Counted from the first letter of the stretch, positions 8,585 to 17,388 are shown. The stretch is DNA of 64,000 nt from Sulfurovum sp. (GCA_024637255.1 JAGXFO010000009.1:1-64000); one strand, 5' to 3'. Program-made: numbers and translations. Notes: generated by a model not told the origin, from the sequence alone.

Positions 8585-9480
8585 CTCATCATCTCCTCTA
8601 TTTTTTTAGTTAAAACAGAGGGATTAAATTCTTTTATAACCGTAAGATCATTTTTCTCTAAAAATGCCACCATCTCTTTTTGATTCTCTGCTGTTTTAAT
8701 AGCAATAAATGGCAATCCCATATAAAAAATTTCATTTAGTGTCACACTTGGAGTAACTATAGCAAAATCAGCTTCATGCATTAGTTTTGCAATCTGATCG
8801 GTGTTGATATGCAAAGTGATGTTTTGTTTGCCTTGAGTATATGCTTTAAGCTTGTCTAAATGGACATTGGCTGTTGTGGTTACGAGATGAACATACACAT
8901 TTGGGAAAGATTCCAAAACTTTTAAAATAGAGGTGTTGATATTTGAATGATCGGTACCACCTATAGCGATAAAAACATTCTTATGATTGTGGTTAAAATT
9001 TCTTTTTTTCTTTTTTTCTTCTATAAATTCTTTTCGTAGAAGTGTATATTTAGCTCCGCATCTTAGCTCGTAGCCTTCAGGAATCAATCCTTTGTATCTT
9101 TTTTCATCTGCGTATATATTATGGTTGAGCAGGACATCGCAATAGTGTTTGTCATACGTATCGTCAAATACAAATATTTTTACACCTATTTTTTCTTTCA
9201 ACTGTTTTTCATAAGTATAATCTATACCGTAATGATCAATAACGATCATGTCAATAGCATACTTCCTTATGAGCTCTATAATTTCTTCAATATCGTTTGA
9301 GCCAAGGATTTCAACTTGATGACTTTTCTCTTCAATCTTATGGTTGATATTGCCCGGTAGGTTCTGGGCTGCAAAGATGATATTGGCATCTTTGAACTGT
9401 TCCGCCAAAACAAGATCTCTCATAATATGGCCGGTGCCGATGGTGGATGATGAGTCGGCTCTGAAGAGAATATTTTTCAT
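8581..9480 (-). CDS. pseG: UDP-2,4-diacetamido-2,4,6-trideoxy-altropyranose hydrolase
   Basis: Removes UDP from the diacetamido sugar so that PseI can use it. The 299-residue GT-B-like fold starts FRADSSSTIGTGHIMRDLVLA, the PseG signature, with the catalytic-type His in GHIMRD. The C-terminal nucleotide-binding half contains FIAIGGTDHSNIN and the TPSVTLNEIFYMGLPFI region. It is coupled to pseF (adjacent stop/start) and overlaps pseH by 4 bases. The family assignment is strong from the N-terminal motif and from the operon. Confidence 0.92.
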   Translation of the reverse strand: MKNILFRADSSSTIGTGHIMRDLVLAEQFKDANIIFAAQNLPGNINHKIEEKSHQVEILGSNDIEEIIELIRKYAIDMIVIDHYGIDYTYEKQLKEKIGVKIFVFDDTYDKHYCDVLLNHNIYADEKRYKGLIPEGYELRCGAKYTLLRKEFIEEKKKKRNFNHNHKNVFIAIGGTDHSNINTSILKVLESFPNVYVHLVTTTANVHLDKLKAYTQGKQNITLHINTDQIAKLMHEADFAIVTPSVTLNEIFYMGLPFIAIKTAENQKEMVAFLEKNDLTVIKEFNPSVLTKKIEEMMR

Positions 9481-10181
9481 TAGCTTTTCTCTTGCTCTTT
9501 GATGACTTTATACATGATCTCTGCTCTTTGCCAGTCTTCTAATGTATCGATATCCTGGACTAGATGCCTAGGAAGGATGATAGGGATACTCTCTTTTCCG
9601 AACATGATCTCTTTTGATCTTTTATCTGCTTTTGTCCAGTAAAACTGGCCGGCATCCTGGTATGCTTCTTCAAGATCCTGACTTCTTGTGCTGTAGTTTT
9701 CCGGCCAGAACATCTGACATCTTTCAGCATCTGTTATCTTGAATGTTCTTTGAATAGGGAAGGGCATGGAAGTCGCCGAAAAGGCGTTGACCGCATCAGA
9801 GTTTTTCAATTTATCAAAACCTTCGATGAGATATTTAGACTGCAGCAGAGGCGCCGTTGCATAGATAGTGCAAACGTAGTCATACTCTTCGCCATGTTCT
9901 TTCAGCCACTCAAGCGCATGGTTTACCACATCTGTCGTTCCGGTGAAATCATCCGAGAGCTCTTTTGGTCTGATAAACGGCACTTCAGCTCCATACTTTT
10001 TTGCAATATCGGCGATCTCTTCATCATCCGTCGTGACGATGATTTTGTCAAACAAGTTTGATTCGAGCGCAGCTTGTATGGAGTAGGCGATCAAAGGCTT
10101 ATCAAAAAAATCTTTAATGTTTTTTCTTGGTATCCTCTTGCTTCCTCCACGAGCAGGAATAATAGCCACTGCTTTAGCCAT
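9480..10181 (-). CDS. pseF: Pseudaminic acid cytidylyltransferase
   Basis: Activates pseudaminic acid with CTP to CMP-Pse. The 233-residue protein begins AVAIIPARGGSKRIPRKNIKDF, the CMP-sugar synthetase P-loop-like motif. It continues with TTDDEEIADIAKKYGAEVPFIRP, CTIYATAPLL and the Gln/Asp-rich DAGQFYW segment typical of PseF rather than NeuA. It overlaps pseC by 8 bases. In this operon the order is B-C-F-G-H-(nuclease)-I, so the last-step enzyme is encoded before the middle steps. Confidence 0.93.
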   Translation of the reverse strand: MAKAVAIIPARGGSKRIPRKNIKDFFDKPLIAYSIQAALESNLFDKIIVTTDDEEIADIAKKYGAEVPFIRPKELSDDFTGTTDVVNHALEWLKEHGEEYDYVCTIYATAPLLQSKYLIEGFDKLKNSDAVNAFSATSMPFPIQRTFKITDAERCQMFWPENYSTRSQDLEEAYQDAGQFYWTKADKRSKEIMFGKESIPIILPRHLVQDIDTLEDWQRAEIMYKVIKEQEKS

Positions 10182-11300
10182 TTAGAACCTCAAAAAGCGA
10201 TTTGATAACATAGGTTTGTTCTTCATCTGATAATGAAGCATACATTGGCAGTGAAAAACATTGCTCATAATAGCTGTCCATGACAGGCGTGTGCTCATTT
10301 CCATATCCCAATGATTTATAGTATGGTTGTTTGTTAATAGGAATATAGTGAAGTTGAATACCTATGTTTTCCTCTCTTAAGAGATTAAATAAATCCTCTT
10401 TTGAGATATTGAGCTTTGTAAAATCAACCTGAACCACATAGAGATGATAAGAAGATTTTCCATCATAGGTATAAAGGGGCTTAACAATGCTATTTTCAAA
10501 AGCTTTATCATACGCTTTAACCAACTCTATGCGCCTCCCTATAAAACCATCCAACTTTTTAAGTTGAGACAAGCCTAAGGCACACTGCATATCTGTGATA
10601 CGGTAGTTAAACCCTAGTTCACGCATCTCATACTCCCAAGGTTTCATCTCTGGTGTTTTTACCATACCATGTCCACGTAAAGTTAAAAGTTTTTCATACA
10701 GTTCTTTAGAATTAGTAGTAATGGCTCCACCTTCACCAGTAGTCATATGTTTAACAGGGTGAAATGATAATATTGAGATGTCACTGTTCGTGCAAGATGC
10801 TGCTCTCACATCACCATCTTTAGCTCCAATAGCATGAGCACAATCTTCCAAGATGACAATATCGTAAGTTTTTCTTAGATACTTTAGTTTTTCTTGATTT
10901 ATCATACGACCTGAAAAAGCAACTGCATATATAGCTTTGATGGAACTGTCTTTTTTTAATGCCTCTTCACATAAATCAAGATCGATATTCCCATCATGGG
11001 CAATGTCAACAAAAATAGGTTTTGCTTCCACATACAAAATGGCATTTGATGTGGCTAAAAAAGAGTTTGGAGTGGTAAGTACTTTATCCCCCTTGTTTAA
11101 CAATACAATAGACGCTAAGTGTAATGCAGCAGTACCATTTGCAACTGCAACTGTATATTTAACATTACAATACACACTTAGAGCATCTTCAAATGCTTTA
11201 ACTTTAGGGCCCGTTGTTAAGTAGTCAGAGTGCAAGGTCTCAACAACCGCATCAATGTCACTTTGGTCTAGTTGTTGTTTGCCATAGGGGATAAAATTCA

Positions 11301-11301
<1 letters not shown>
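10174..11301 (-). CDS. pseC: UDP-4-amino-4,6-dideoxy-N-acetyl-altrosamine transaminase
   Basis: A PLP-dependent DegT/DnrJ/EryC1 aminotransferase of 375 residues that uses glutamate to aminate C4 of the keto-sugar from PseB. Visible are YGKQQLDQSDIDAVVETL at the N-terminus, ANGTAALHLA (phosphate-binding loop), EDCAHAIGA (PLP-ring Asp) and SFHPVKHMTTGEGG with the Schiff-base lysine, then LGFNYRITDMQCALG. Its stop and the pseB stop/start junction are adjacent, and it overlaps pseF by 8 bases. Confidence 0.94.
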
Positions 11302-12344
<1,043 letters not shown>

Positions 12345-12659
12345 TCATTTTAGAATTCCCTCATTGTATCTCTCAAGTTCCAAAACCAGTACATCATACT
12401 CCGCTTTTTTTCTCTCGATGAACTTCGTCGTCAGTTCTATCTTCTCTTTTATACCATCTTCTGTGAGCAGGTATCTGTATTGGTTTTTCTGTTTGTTTGC
12501 AAAGAAGCTTTCGGCTTTGATGAGCCCTTTGTCGATGAGGGCATTGAGCACATAGTTGACCTTGCCGATGCTGATGCCAAGCTCTTGTGAGAGAGTCTTT
12601 TGTGTTTTAAGGGTGTCTATGTTTCGCAAGATAGACAGTGTCAACTCTTCGTTTTGCAA
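12345..12659 (-). CDS. MarR-type winged-helix regulator of the EPS-associated family
   Basis: A 104-residue helix-turn-helix protein: LTLSILRNIDTLKTQKTLSQELGISIGKVNYVLNALIDKGLIKAESF is split over helices 1-3 and the wing, followed by a coiled tail (TKFIERKKAEYDVLVLELERY). Small proteins of this kind often head exopolysaccharide operons. The start I prefer is a TTG at 12657-12659, because AGGA lies 8 bases upstream and the winged-helix domain begins at once; no ATG gives this N-terminus. It is the first gene before pseB and so probably controls or marks the pse operon. Copies of its first codons and leader occur three more times to the right (13.7, 15.3 and 17.1 kb). The direction of regulation is unknown. 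Confidence 0.75.
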   Translation of the reverse strand: MQNEELTLSILRNIDTLKTQKTLSQELGISIGKVNYVLNALIDKGLIKAESFFANKQKNQYRYLLTEDGIKEKIELTTKFIERKKAEYDVLVLELERYNEGILK

Positions 12660-12750
12660 GGTTTGTTTCCTAATGCTTATATTTGTTACTAATTTCAGAG
12701 TTTGAATTTTAATGGATTTTAGCTTTGAGCTTCATTAATGGGGTGTAAGA
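12660..12750 (-). promoter_or_regulatory. Leader element copy A, upstream of the regulator gene
   Basis: About 90 bases upstream of the regulator's TTG. On the plus strand it has two blocks shared exactly by four loci: a 15-mer TGCTTATATTTGTTA (12674-12688) and a 12-mer TTCATTAATGGG (12731-12742), 43 bases apart from end to start. On the minus strand the 15-mer reads TAACAAATATAAGCA, a possible -10 region, followed by AGGA and the TTG start. A short frame ATG AAG CTC AAA GC... ending in a stop sits at the outer end. I regard this as the parental copy because an intact regulator follows. Confidence 0.7.
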
Positions 12751-12765
12751 TAAAAAGATTGCCAA

Positions 12766-12797
12766 GATTGCCACGCCGCTTTGCTCCTCGCAATGAC
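12766..12797. repeat. Dispersed 32-nt repeat, single copy
   Basis: A copy of GATTGCC(G/A)CG...CTCCTCGCAATGAC next to leader copy A. It is imperfectly palindromic at its ends (GATTGC with GCAATgac). It is the first of the series that runs to 19.7 kb. Confidence 0.85.
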
Positions 12798-12800
12798 GAG

Positions 12801-12836
12801 GATTCCCGTTTTCATGGGCACCACGGGCATTCCCTT
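12801..12836. repeat. Second repeat module, copy 1 (36 nt)
   Basis: A 36-nt sequence that begins GATTCCCGTTTTCATGGG and ends GGGCATTCCCTT, with CCCGT...ACGGG able to pair. An identical 36-nt copy is at 15539-15574. Both follow a cluster of the 32-nt repeat, so the two modules probably travel together. Confidence 0.8.
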
Positions 12837-12851
12837 GCTAGTTTCATTCAT

Positions 12852-13691
12852 TTAAGTCTTCTCATCTTGTTTGGTATCTAACAAATGCTTTGCATTTTGA
12901 TTTGTTACTACTTTTTTACCTGTTTTGGCTTCAAGTTCTGCTCGTGCGACTTTTGCTACATTTCCACCTTGTCGTGCCACTTTTTTACTCTCATCAAGAT
13001 TTTTCGGATTTGTAGCTTCTGATATATCTTTTGTAGAAGCTTCTGCCAACATATTAAGAATCAACTCTGTATTTGTCATGTTGTCTCTTAAATTTTCTTT
13101 TTTCAGACCTTTGAGTATCTTATACTCTTTGGTCGTTTTATCTGCCCAAGTTTTTGTGATGATGTCGGTAAGTGTAGCAAACTCTTGCCCCTCTTTTAGC
13201 CCAACTCTTTTCCATTCATCTGTGAGTTCTTTTCGTATCTCTATGCTTTTTAGTCTTTGATTTATCCAGTTTTCACTGTACCCAAGTTCCAAATACTGCT
13301 TCAATGCTCTATCGATGCTAAGCTCAGGGTCGCTCATCTCATCAAGTCGCTCACTTGCCACTCTAGCTAGCCAAAGTTTAAAAGGCTCTGCTTTTGGCGA
13401 TGGGATGGATTGGATAAGTCTAAAAAGTTGCTCTGTATCTGCTACATCGGTTAGTCTCATTTTTCCATCATGGGCTTTTAATTTCAACTGGTGACAAATT
13501 GTCACCGTTTCATTTCCTTCTGCTTTGAGTCTTTGTTTTAACTTATTCCAATACTTTCTAGCCGTTTGAAAATCTTTACTATCTGTGAGTATCTCAACAA
13601 CATCAACAATAGATATATACCATTTCTGGGCATCTTCATCCCAATTGGTTCTTACTTTTTTCTCTTCAAAGATTTTGATTGCTTCTTGCAT
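12852..13691 (-). CDS. Bro-N / DinD-like protein (phage antirepressor family)
   Basis: A 279-residue protein with an N-terminal BRO domain (residues 1-110: VRTNWDEDAQKWYISIVDVVEILT, TARKYWNKLKQRLK, MRLTDVADTEQLFRLIQSIPSPKAEPFKLWLARV). A helical C-terminal part follows (LTDEWKRVGLKEGQEFATLTDII, NLRDNMTNTELILNMLAEA) of the kind seen in Bro-N proteins related to DNA-damage-inducible DinD. The end is Lys-rich. These proteins are common in phages and mobile islands; the molecular role of this subtype is not established. It is the first cassette to the right of the regulator, in the same orientation, with leader copy B 135 bases upstream. I found no partner gene. Confidence 0.75.
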   Translation of the reverse strand: MQEAIKIFEEKKVRTNWDEDAQKWYISIVDVVEILTDSKDFQTARKYWNKLKQRLKAEGNETVTICHQLKLKAHDGKMRLTDVADTEQLFRLIQSIPSPKAEPFKLWLARVASERLDEMSDPELSIDRALKQYLELGYSENWINQRLKSIEIRKELTDEWKRVGLKEGQEFATLTDIITKTWADKTTKEYKILKGLKKENLRDNMTNTELILNMLAEASTKDISEATNPKNLDESKKVARQGGNVAKVARAELEAKTGKKVVTNQNAKHLLDTKQDEKT

Positions 13692-13734
13692 TAGTCTTCT
13701 TTACTCAAAATAGCTCATGATCTTATAGCCACCT

Positions 13735-13896
13735 TCTTGAGAAAGTGTCTTTTGTGTTTTAAGGGTGTCTATGTTTCGCAAGATAGACAGTGTCAACTCT
13801 TCGTTTTGCAAGATTTGTTTCCTAATGCTTATATTTGTTACTAATTTCATAGTTTGAATTTTATTGGCTTTTTGCTTTGAGCTTCATTAATGGGCA
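13735..13896 (-). pseudogene. Leader element copy B with the first ~23 codons of the regulator
   Basis: Nearly identical to 12583-12742. It keeps the leader, the AGGA site, the TTG start and about 23 regulator codons (QNEELTLSILRNIDTLKTQK...), then diverges at SQE and stops about 18 bases before the Bro-N ATG. Transcription of the Bro-N cassette therefore probably starts in a duplicated regulator leader and passes through a short regulator-derived leader peptide. The 15-mer is at 13826-13840 and the 12-mer at 13883-13894. Confidence 0.75.
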
Positions 13897-13904
13897 AGTT
13901 CCGA

Positions 13905-14059
13905 GATTGCCACGTCGCTTCGCTCCTCGCAATGACAAACGTTCCGTCGCTGCGAGCAAAGCGCGGCAGTCTTCTTTCGTCGGGCAGCTGCCAAGATTGC
14001 CACGTCGCTTCGCTTCTCGCAATGACGATGGGGGTGTCCGCTCTGCTCCTTGCAATGAC
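13905..14059. repeat. Cluster of the 32-nt dispersed repeat
   Basis: Full units lie at 13905-13936 and 13995-14026. A degenerate inverted unit (GCGAGCAAAGCGCGGCAGTC) lies between them, and a partial unit ends at 14059. Unit spacing is irregular, unlike a CRISPR array. Confidence 0.8.
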
Positions 14060-14142
14060 GGCGGTCAGTGTCATTCTCAGCTTGACTGGGGATCCAGTGC
14101 TCTTGCTCTTGACCTGATTCGTTGGGAGTGAAATGAATCCGG

Positions 14143-15185
14143 TCATTTAATATCCTCCAGCATCCCAGTGAGTTTTTCCTCTATATCTTTGGAGGAGGGC
14201 AAAAGACCTTTGAGCTCATGAGGCAAAGATTCTGTCAGTTTATAGGTTGCCACACCTATGGGCTGATTGCTATCTTTGAGGGCATATTCAACTGTTGTAC
14301 GTTTTTTTTCTTTGCAGATGATGATACCTATAGAAGGACTTTCATCAGTTAGCCTTACCGTGTCGTTTAAAATAGCTAGATAAAAATTCATCTTTCCCGC
14401 ATATTCAGGTTTGAATTTTCCTATTTTCAGTTCAATAGCAATAAGTGATTTGAGCCGTCTATGATACAAAAGCAGGTCTATAAAATACTCTTCATCAGCT
14501 ACTGCTAGCTTATATTGATTTCCTATAAAAGTAAAGTCTGTGCCCATTTGAGCCAAAAATTCTCTTATCTTGTTTATGAGCCCGATTTCCAATTCGTGTT
14601 CGTTGTACGCTTCTGACAAATCTAAAAAGTCAAAATTATATTCGTCTTTTACAGCCAATACTGCTTGATGCTGATATTTTTGTACCATGGTTTTATCAAA
14701 ATTAGTTTGATTGAGCAGAAATTTTTCATATGACTTGTTTCCCACCTGATGAATCAAAACATCTTTCGTCCAGCCAAACTTTATTGTCATTTTGATGTAA
14801 AATTCTCGTTCTAAAGTATCTTTGCACTTTTGAAAAATGACTACGTTTTTCGTCCAACTAATTTCTCCAACCAATGGTTGGAGTTTTTCATTGTCTTTGT
14901 ATTCAAGATAAAACTGTCTCATGTTCCAGAGGTTTTGAACACTAAAACCCTTCATCCCCACAAACTCTTTTTGTAGTTCTTCTGAGAGGTTTTTTACGAC
15001 TGATTTGCCCCATCCGTGCATCGCTTGCTTCTCAACGATACTTTTTCCAATCTCCCAATAGAGATTGATGAGTTTTTTGTTAACCGCTTTGAGCGCTTCG
15101 TACTGGCTTGTGAGTATCTTTTGTCTGATGTCTTTGACAAAGTTTATGAAGTCTTGAGTTGTTTTTGCAGGTTGTCGTTTATCAC
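14143..15185 (-). pseudogene. Second DUF1016 (YhcG-type) nuclease, frameshifted near its 5' end
   Basis: The frame from 15021 down to 14143 encodes the GWGKSVV, ISWTKNVVIFQKCKD and PDDEXK parts (YFIDLLLYHRRLKSLIAIELKIGKF split over D and ELK), so the nuclease residues are intact. The missing N-terminus is still present upstream in the same frame (DFINFVKDIRQKI... LINLYWEIGKSIV), but no start codon precedes it before a stop. A GTG at 15183-15185 with AAGG just upstream opens the neighbouring frame (INDNLQK). Adding one base to the five-base A run (plus-strand TTTTT at 15162-15166) would join the two. I infer a single-base deletion. A sequencing error in the run, or initiation at the internal ATG (15021), are alternatives. 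Confidence 0.7.
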
Positions 15186-15209
15186 TGCCCTTTCAAGATC
15201 ATTGTTTCT

Positions 15210-15215
15210 ATTATA
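15210..15215 (-). promoter_or_regulatory. -10 box for the nuclease pseudogene
   Basis: TATAAT on the minus strand, 25 bases before the GTG at 15185, with AAGG just upstream of that GTG. It suggests this cassette carries its own promoter in addition to leader copy C. Confidence 0.45.
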
Positions 15216-15254
15216 CGCTATTTGTACCTGCGAAAAAATGAGGTTACTTTTTCG

Positions 15255-15331
15255 TTGTGCTTATATTTGTTATCAATCCAAGAGTTTAAATCTTAGTGGC
15301 TTTTGGCTTTGAGCTTCATTAATGGGGGATA
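15255..15331 (-). promoter_or_regulatory. Leader element copy C, without regulator codons
   Basis: Has the shared 15-mer (15258-15272) and 12-mer (15315-15326) at the same 43-base spacing as copies A and B. Similarity ends just past the 15-mer, before the regulator's ribosome site. It lies 73 bases upstream of the nuclease pseudogene's GTG. Confidence 0.7.
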
Positions 15332-15349
15332 AGATAAACAAATTGCCGA

Positions 15350-15493
15350 GATTGCCACGTCGCTTCGCTCCTCGCAATGACAGAGGTGGATTGTCGCTTC
15401 GCTTTGTTCCTCGCAATGACAGAGGGGGATTGCCGCGTCGCTTCGCTCCTCGCAATGACAAACGTTCCGTCACTGCGAGCATAGCGTGGCAGT
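15350..15493. repeat. Cluster of the 32-nt dispersed repeat (three direct, one inverted)
   Basis: Units at 15350-15381, 15389-15420 and 15428-15459 in one orientation, then a degenerate opposite-facing unit at about 15466-15493. The short linkers (AGAGGTG, AGAGGGG) look alike, suggesting local tandem amplification. Confidence 0.85.
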
Positions 15494-15538
15494 CTGTGTC
15501 TTGGGCGGGTAGCTCGGGAGAGGTGGAGCAAGAAGAGG

Positions 15539-15574
15539 GATTCCCGTTTTCATGGGCACCACGGGCATTCCCTT
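15539..15574. repeat. Second repeat module, copy 2 (36 nt)
   Basis: Identical over all 36 bases to 12801-12836. It too follows a cluster of 32-nt repeats. Confidence 0.8.
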
Positions 15575-15643
15575 TGGTCAAATGATGAGAGAGAGTCGGG
15601 CAGCACCGCCAATGAGGATAATTTTTTCTTTTAGTCATAAAAC

Positions 15644-16378
15644 TCATTGTCCAACTCCAAATATAGTACTTTTTTTAAGTAGGTCTATCACATCATACTT
15701 ATATTTAACAGTTTCTTTTCCTCTGTAGTTTTCTACGATAAAGTAGTTTTTGTATTCTTTATTTATCTCTACCTTAGTTTGATTTACTTTAAATACTCTA
15801 TGGCTTACCAGCCATTCTTTTAATTCACTTACTTTTGAGATACCTATATATAGATTTGAAGATTTGATTTTATTTACAATCTCACTTGCCGTGTAACCTA
15901 TATTTGATTTATATAGCATCTCTATATTTTTACTTTCAAGTTCACTAATGCTTAAACATCTATTTTCTTGTAGATAATATACTTTTAGTTTTTTTTGGCT
16001 TTCCATAGCTCTTGTGATATTTGCATAACTTCCTTTACTTTTACCATCCCAGATGACAAAAGAGTAATCACTATGTTGTGTCATATATACATCTTTTGCA
16101 GTTTGCTTTTCTCTCTCACTTACAATACTCACATCATGATTTACTTGCTTGATTTCAAAAAGCCTTGATGCTTGATTCCTTGGAGTTTCGTATATAGTAC
16201 ATACTTTGAGGTTAGTATAATTTTTAGAAGCAAAGTAGTCTTGGGTAAGTACATCGATACCATTTGCATCACCTACATATACTGGTATATTTTGAACAAT
16301 AATTTTATCGAAGCTCTTTATCACTTCATGCGGAAGTCTTTTGATAGATATAGAACCACTTATAAATACACTTTTCAT
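15644..16378 (-). CDS. SLOG-like Rossmann-fold protein with a C-terminal helical region
   Basis: A 244-residue protein with no firm family name. Residues 1-145 resemble SLOG/nucleotide-handling Rossmann folds: VFISGSISIKRLP at the start, VYVGDANGID (residues 33-42), and SDYSFVIWDGKSKGSYANI (about 113-131), the pattern of a nucleotide-binding domain that senses or makes small nucleotides. Residues 150-244 form a separate basic, helical part (NIGYTASEIVNKIK...). It overlaps the PRTase-like gene by 4 bases (ATGA), so the two products are made together. The pairing resembles conflict or signalling modules, but this is an inference. A nucleoside deoxyribosyltransferase-like enzyme is the main alternative. 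Confidence 0.55.
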   Translation of the reverse strand: MKSVFISGSISIKRLPHEVIKSFDKIIVQNIPVYVGDANGIDVLTQDYFASKNYTNLKVCTIYETPRNQASRLFEIKQVNHDVSIVSEREKQTAKDVYMTQHSDYSFVIWDGKSKGSYANITRAMESQKKLKVYYLQENRCLSISELESKNIEMLYKSNIGYTASEIVNKIKSSNLYIGISKVSELKEWLVSHRVFKVNQTKVEINKEYKNYFIVENYRGKETVKYKYDVIDLLKKSTIFGVGQ

Positions 16379-17109
16379 CTTTTTACATCCTTAGCGACTA
16401 TAAAAAAGTAGTTTAATTTTTGAGTTTTATCATAAATCTTTTTTAAAACTGTAGCCATTGAACTACCGTTTCCCATAACATCATCTATAATGATGAATTG
16501 TACATTTGGATTTATTCTTAAAAAATCTTCATCTATATTGTATTTTACAAAAGAATGTTTTATACCTTCTTCAAAATTAGTAATATTTTTACTATCAAAT
16601 CCACTACTTTTTGAGATTATATTTGCTACTTCTAGCAATGATATATCACTTAATTGTTTTGCTATGTCATCAGGCAGGAGTGAACTAGAGGGGATATAGC
16701 TTAATTTGAGGTTTTGGTTCAACTCCAATAGTTGTGGTATATATAAGTTTATATTATTTGTAAATTCATTTATATAAATATCTCTTTGAGTTTGTGAGAT
16801 TGGTGGATTTTTTAGATATTTTAATTGATAAATTTTATTTCCATAGTTAGTATATTTATCTTTTGTACTACCGTGAAAAGGAAAAGTTTTTATCTGAGTA
16901 GATGCTTGTCCATTTGACTCAATATTTATAAATTCTTTATAAAAATCTAAAACTATGCCTTGACCTATTTCTACACCATCATAATAGATTTTTACAAAAA
17001 GCTCATCAATTCCATCATCTTTTATATAAAATAAATTTTGATTATCTATTACGATAGGTGTTTTCCTATTTGTATAAATTTCTATTTTAAACTTAGTAAA
17101 ATCTATCAT
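16375..17109 (-). CDS. Type I phosphoribosyltransferase-like protein with a novel N-terminal domain
   Basis: With the ATG at 17107-17109 the protein is 244 residues. I chose this over the ATG at 17133 because AAAGGA stands 5 bases before it and the conserved part starts right after. Residues 135-220 look like a PRTase core: KLSYIPSSSLLPDD (substrate loop) and FIIIDDVMGNGSSMATV (205-221), the PRPP-binding motif with two acidic residues at 209-210. Residues 1-125 show no family I recognise. The gene is first in a two-gene unit with the SLOG-like gene. PRTases act on nucleobases with PRPP, so a nucleotide-based activity is plausible, but no substrate is evident. Leader copy D lies upstream. Confidence 0.6.
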   Translation of the reverse strand: MIDFTKFKIEIYTNRKTPIVIDNQNLFYIKDDGIDELFVKIYYDGVEIGQGIVLDFYKEFINIESNGQASTQIKTFPFHGSTKDKYTNYGNKIYQLKYLKNPPISQTQRDIYINEFTNNINLYIPQLLELNQNLKLSYIPSSSLLPDDIAKQLSDISLLEVANIISKSSGFDSKNITNFEEGIKHSFVKYNIDEDFLRINPNVQFIIIDDVMGNGSSMATVLKKIYDKTQKLNYFFIVAKDVKR

Positions 17110-17130
17110 TTTTTTCCTTTTGCTATTGTA

Positions 17131-17302
17131 CAATCATTCATATCAGTTCTATCTTCTCTTGTATGCCTTGCTCTGTGAGGAGGTATCTGTATTGGTTTTT
17201 TTGTTTGTTTGCAAGGTTTCTTTCCTGATGCTTATATTTGTTAATTTTCAGAGTTTAAATCTTAGTGGCTTACGGCTTAGTAGTTCATTAATGGGTTATA
17301 AG
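17131..17302 (-). pseudogene. Leader copy D with an internally deleted regulator gene
   Basis: The outer part matches the leader (15-mer at 17229-17243, 12-mer at 17284-17295), and AGGA and the TTG are kept. From TTTGCAA (17208-17214) the match jumps to the middle of the regulator gene (12432-12496), skipping 157 bases. In the parent gene the two TTTGCAA sites lie at 12496-12502 and 12653-12659, so the deletion joined two 7-base identical sites. The remaining codons (NKQKNQYRYLL, then EQGIQEKIEL) are out of frame with the TTG. Confidence 0.8.
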
Positions 17303-17318
17303 ATAAACAGATTGCCGA

Positions 17319-17388
17319 GATTGCCGCGTCGCTTCGCTTCTCGCAATGACGAGGTGGATTGCCACGTCGCTTTGCTCCTCGCAATGAC
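17319..17388. repeat. Two 32-nt dispersed repeats in tandem
   Basis: Units at 17319-17350 and 17357-17388, same orientation, with a 6-base linker. They follow leader copy D directly, as the single repeat at 12766 follows copy A. Confidence 0.85.

Larger units (their letters stand above)
13692..14142. other. Gene-free stretch holding leader copy B and a repeat cluster
   Basis: These 451 bases lie between the Bro-N gene and the nuclease pseudogene. From left to right they hold a degraded copy of the regulator's 5' end plus its leader (about 13735-13896), then at least two full 32-nt repeats (13905-13936 and 13995-14026), an inverted degenerate one near 13940-13972 and a partial one near 14039-14059. 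Long open frames here are translated repeats (RSEAT-Q-S type) and not genes. Confidence 0.8.
15186..15643. other. Gene-free stretch with leader copy C and a repeat cluster
   Basis: These 458 bases lie between the nuclease pseudogene and the SLOG-like gene. They hold a -10-like TATAAT for the pseudogene (15210-15215, minus), leader copy C (about 15255-15331), three consecutive 32-nt repeats plus an inverted one (15350-15493), and the second 36-nt repeat module (15539-15574). Open frames here are repeat translations. I see no gene. Confidence 0.8.

Noticed and set aside
13847..14146. Overlapping open frames rich in RSEAT-Q-S and similar peptides
   Set aside because: They are translations of the dispersed GATTGCC repeat in several frames, with no ribosome site and no similarity beyond the repeat itself.
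15350..15493. Clustered ~32-nt repeats as a CRISPR array
   Set aside because: The linkers are only a few bases long and similar to each other, the spacing is irregular, one unit is inverted, single copies occur inside genes, and no cas gene is present.
15273..15647. Open frames of 70-124 codons on both strands
   Set aside because: They read through three repeat units, the 36-nt module and leader copy C. The peptide is the same repeat translation as at 13.9 kb.
16375..17133. ATG at 17133 as the start of the PRTase-like gene
   Set aside because: The internal ATG at 17109 has AAAGGA five bases upstream, and the eight extra residues (MYNSKRKK) come from the ribosome-site region itself.
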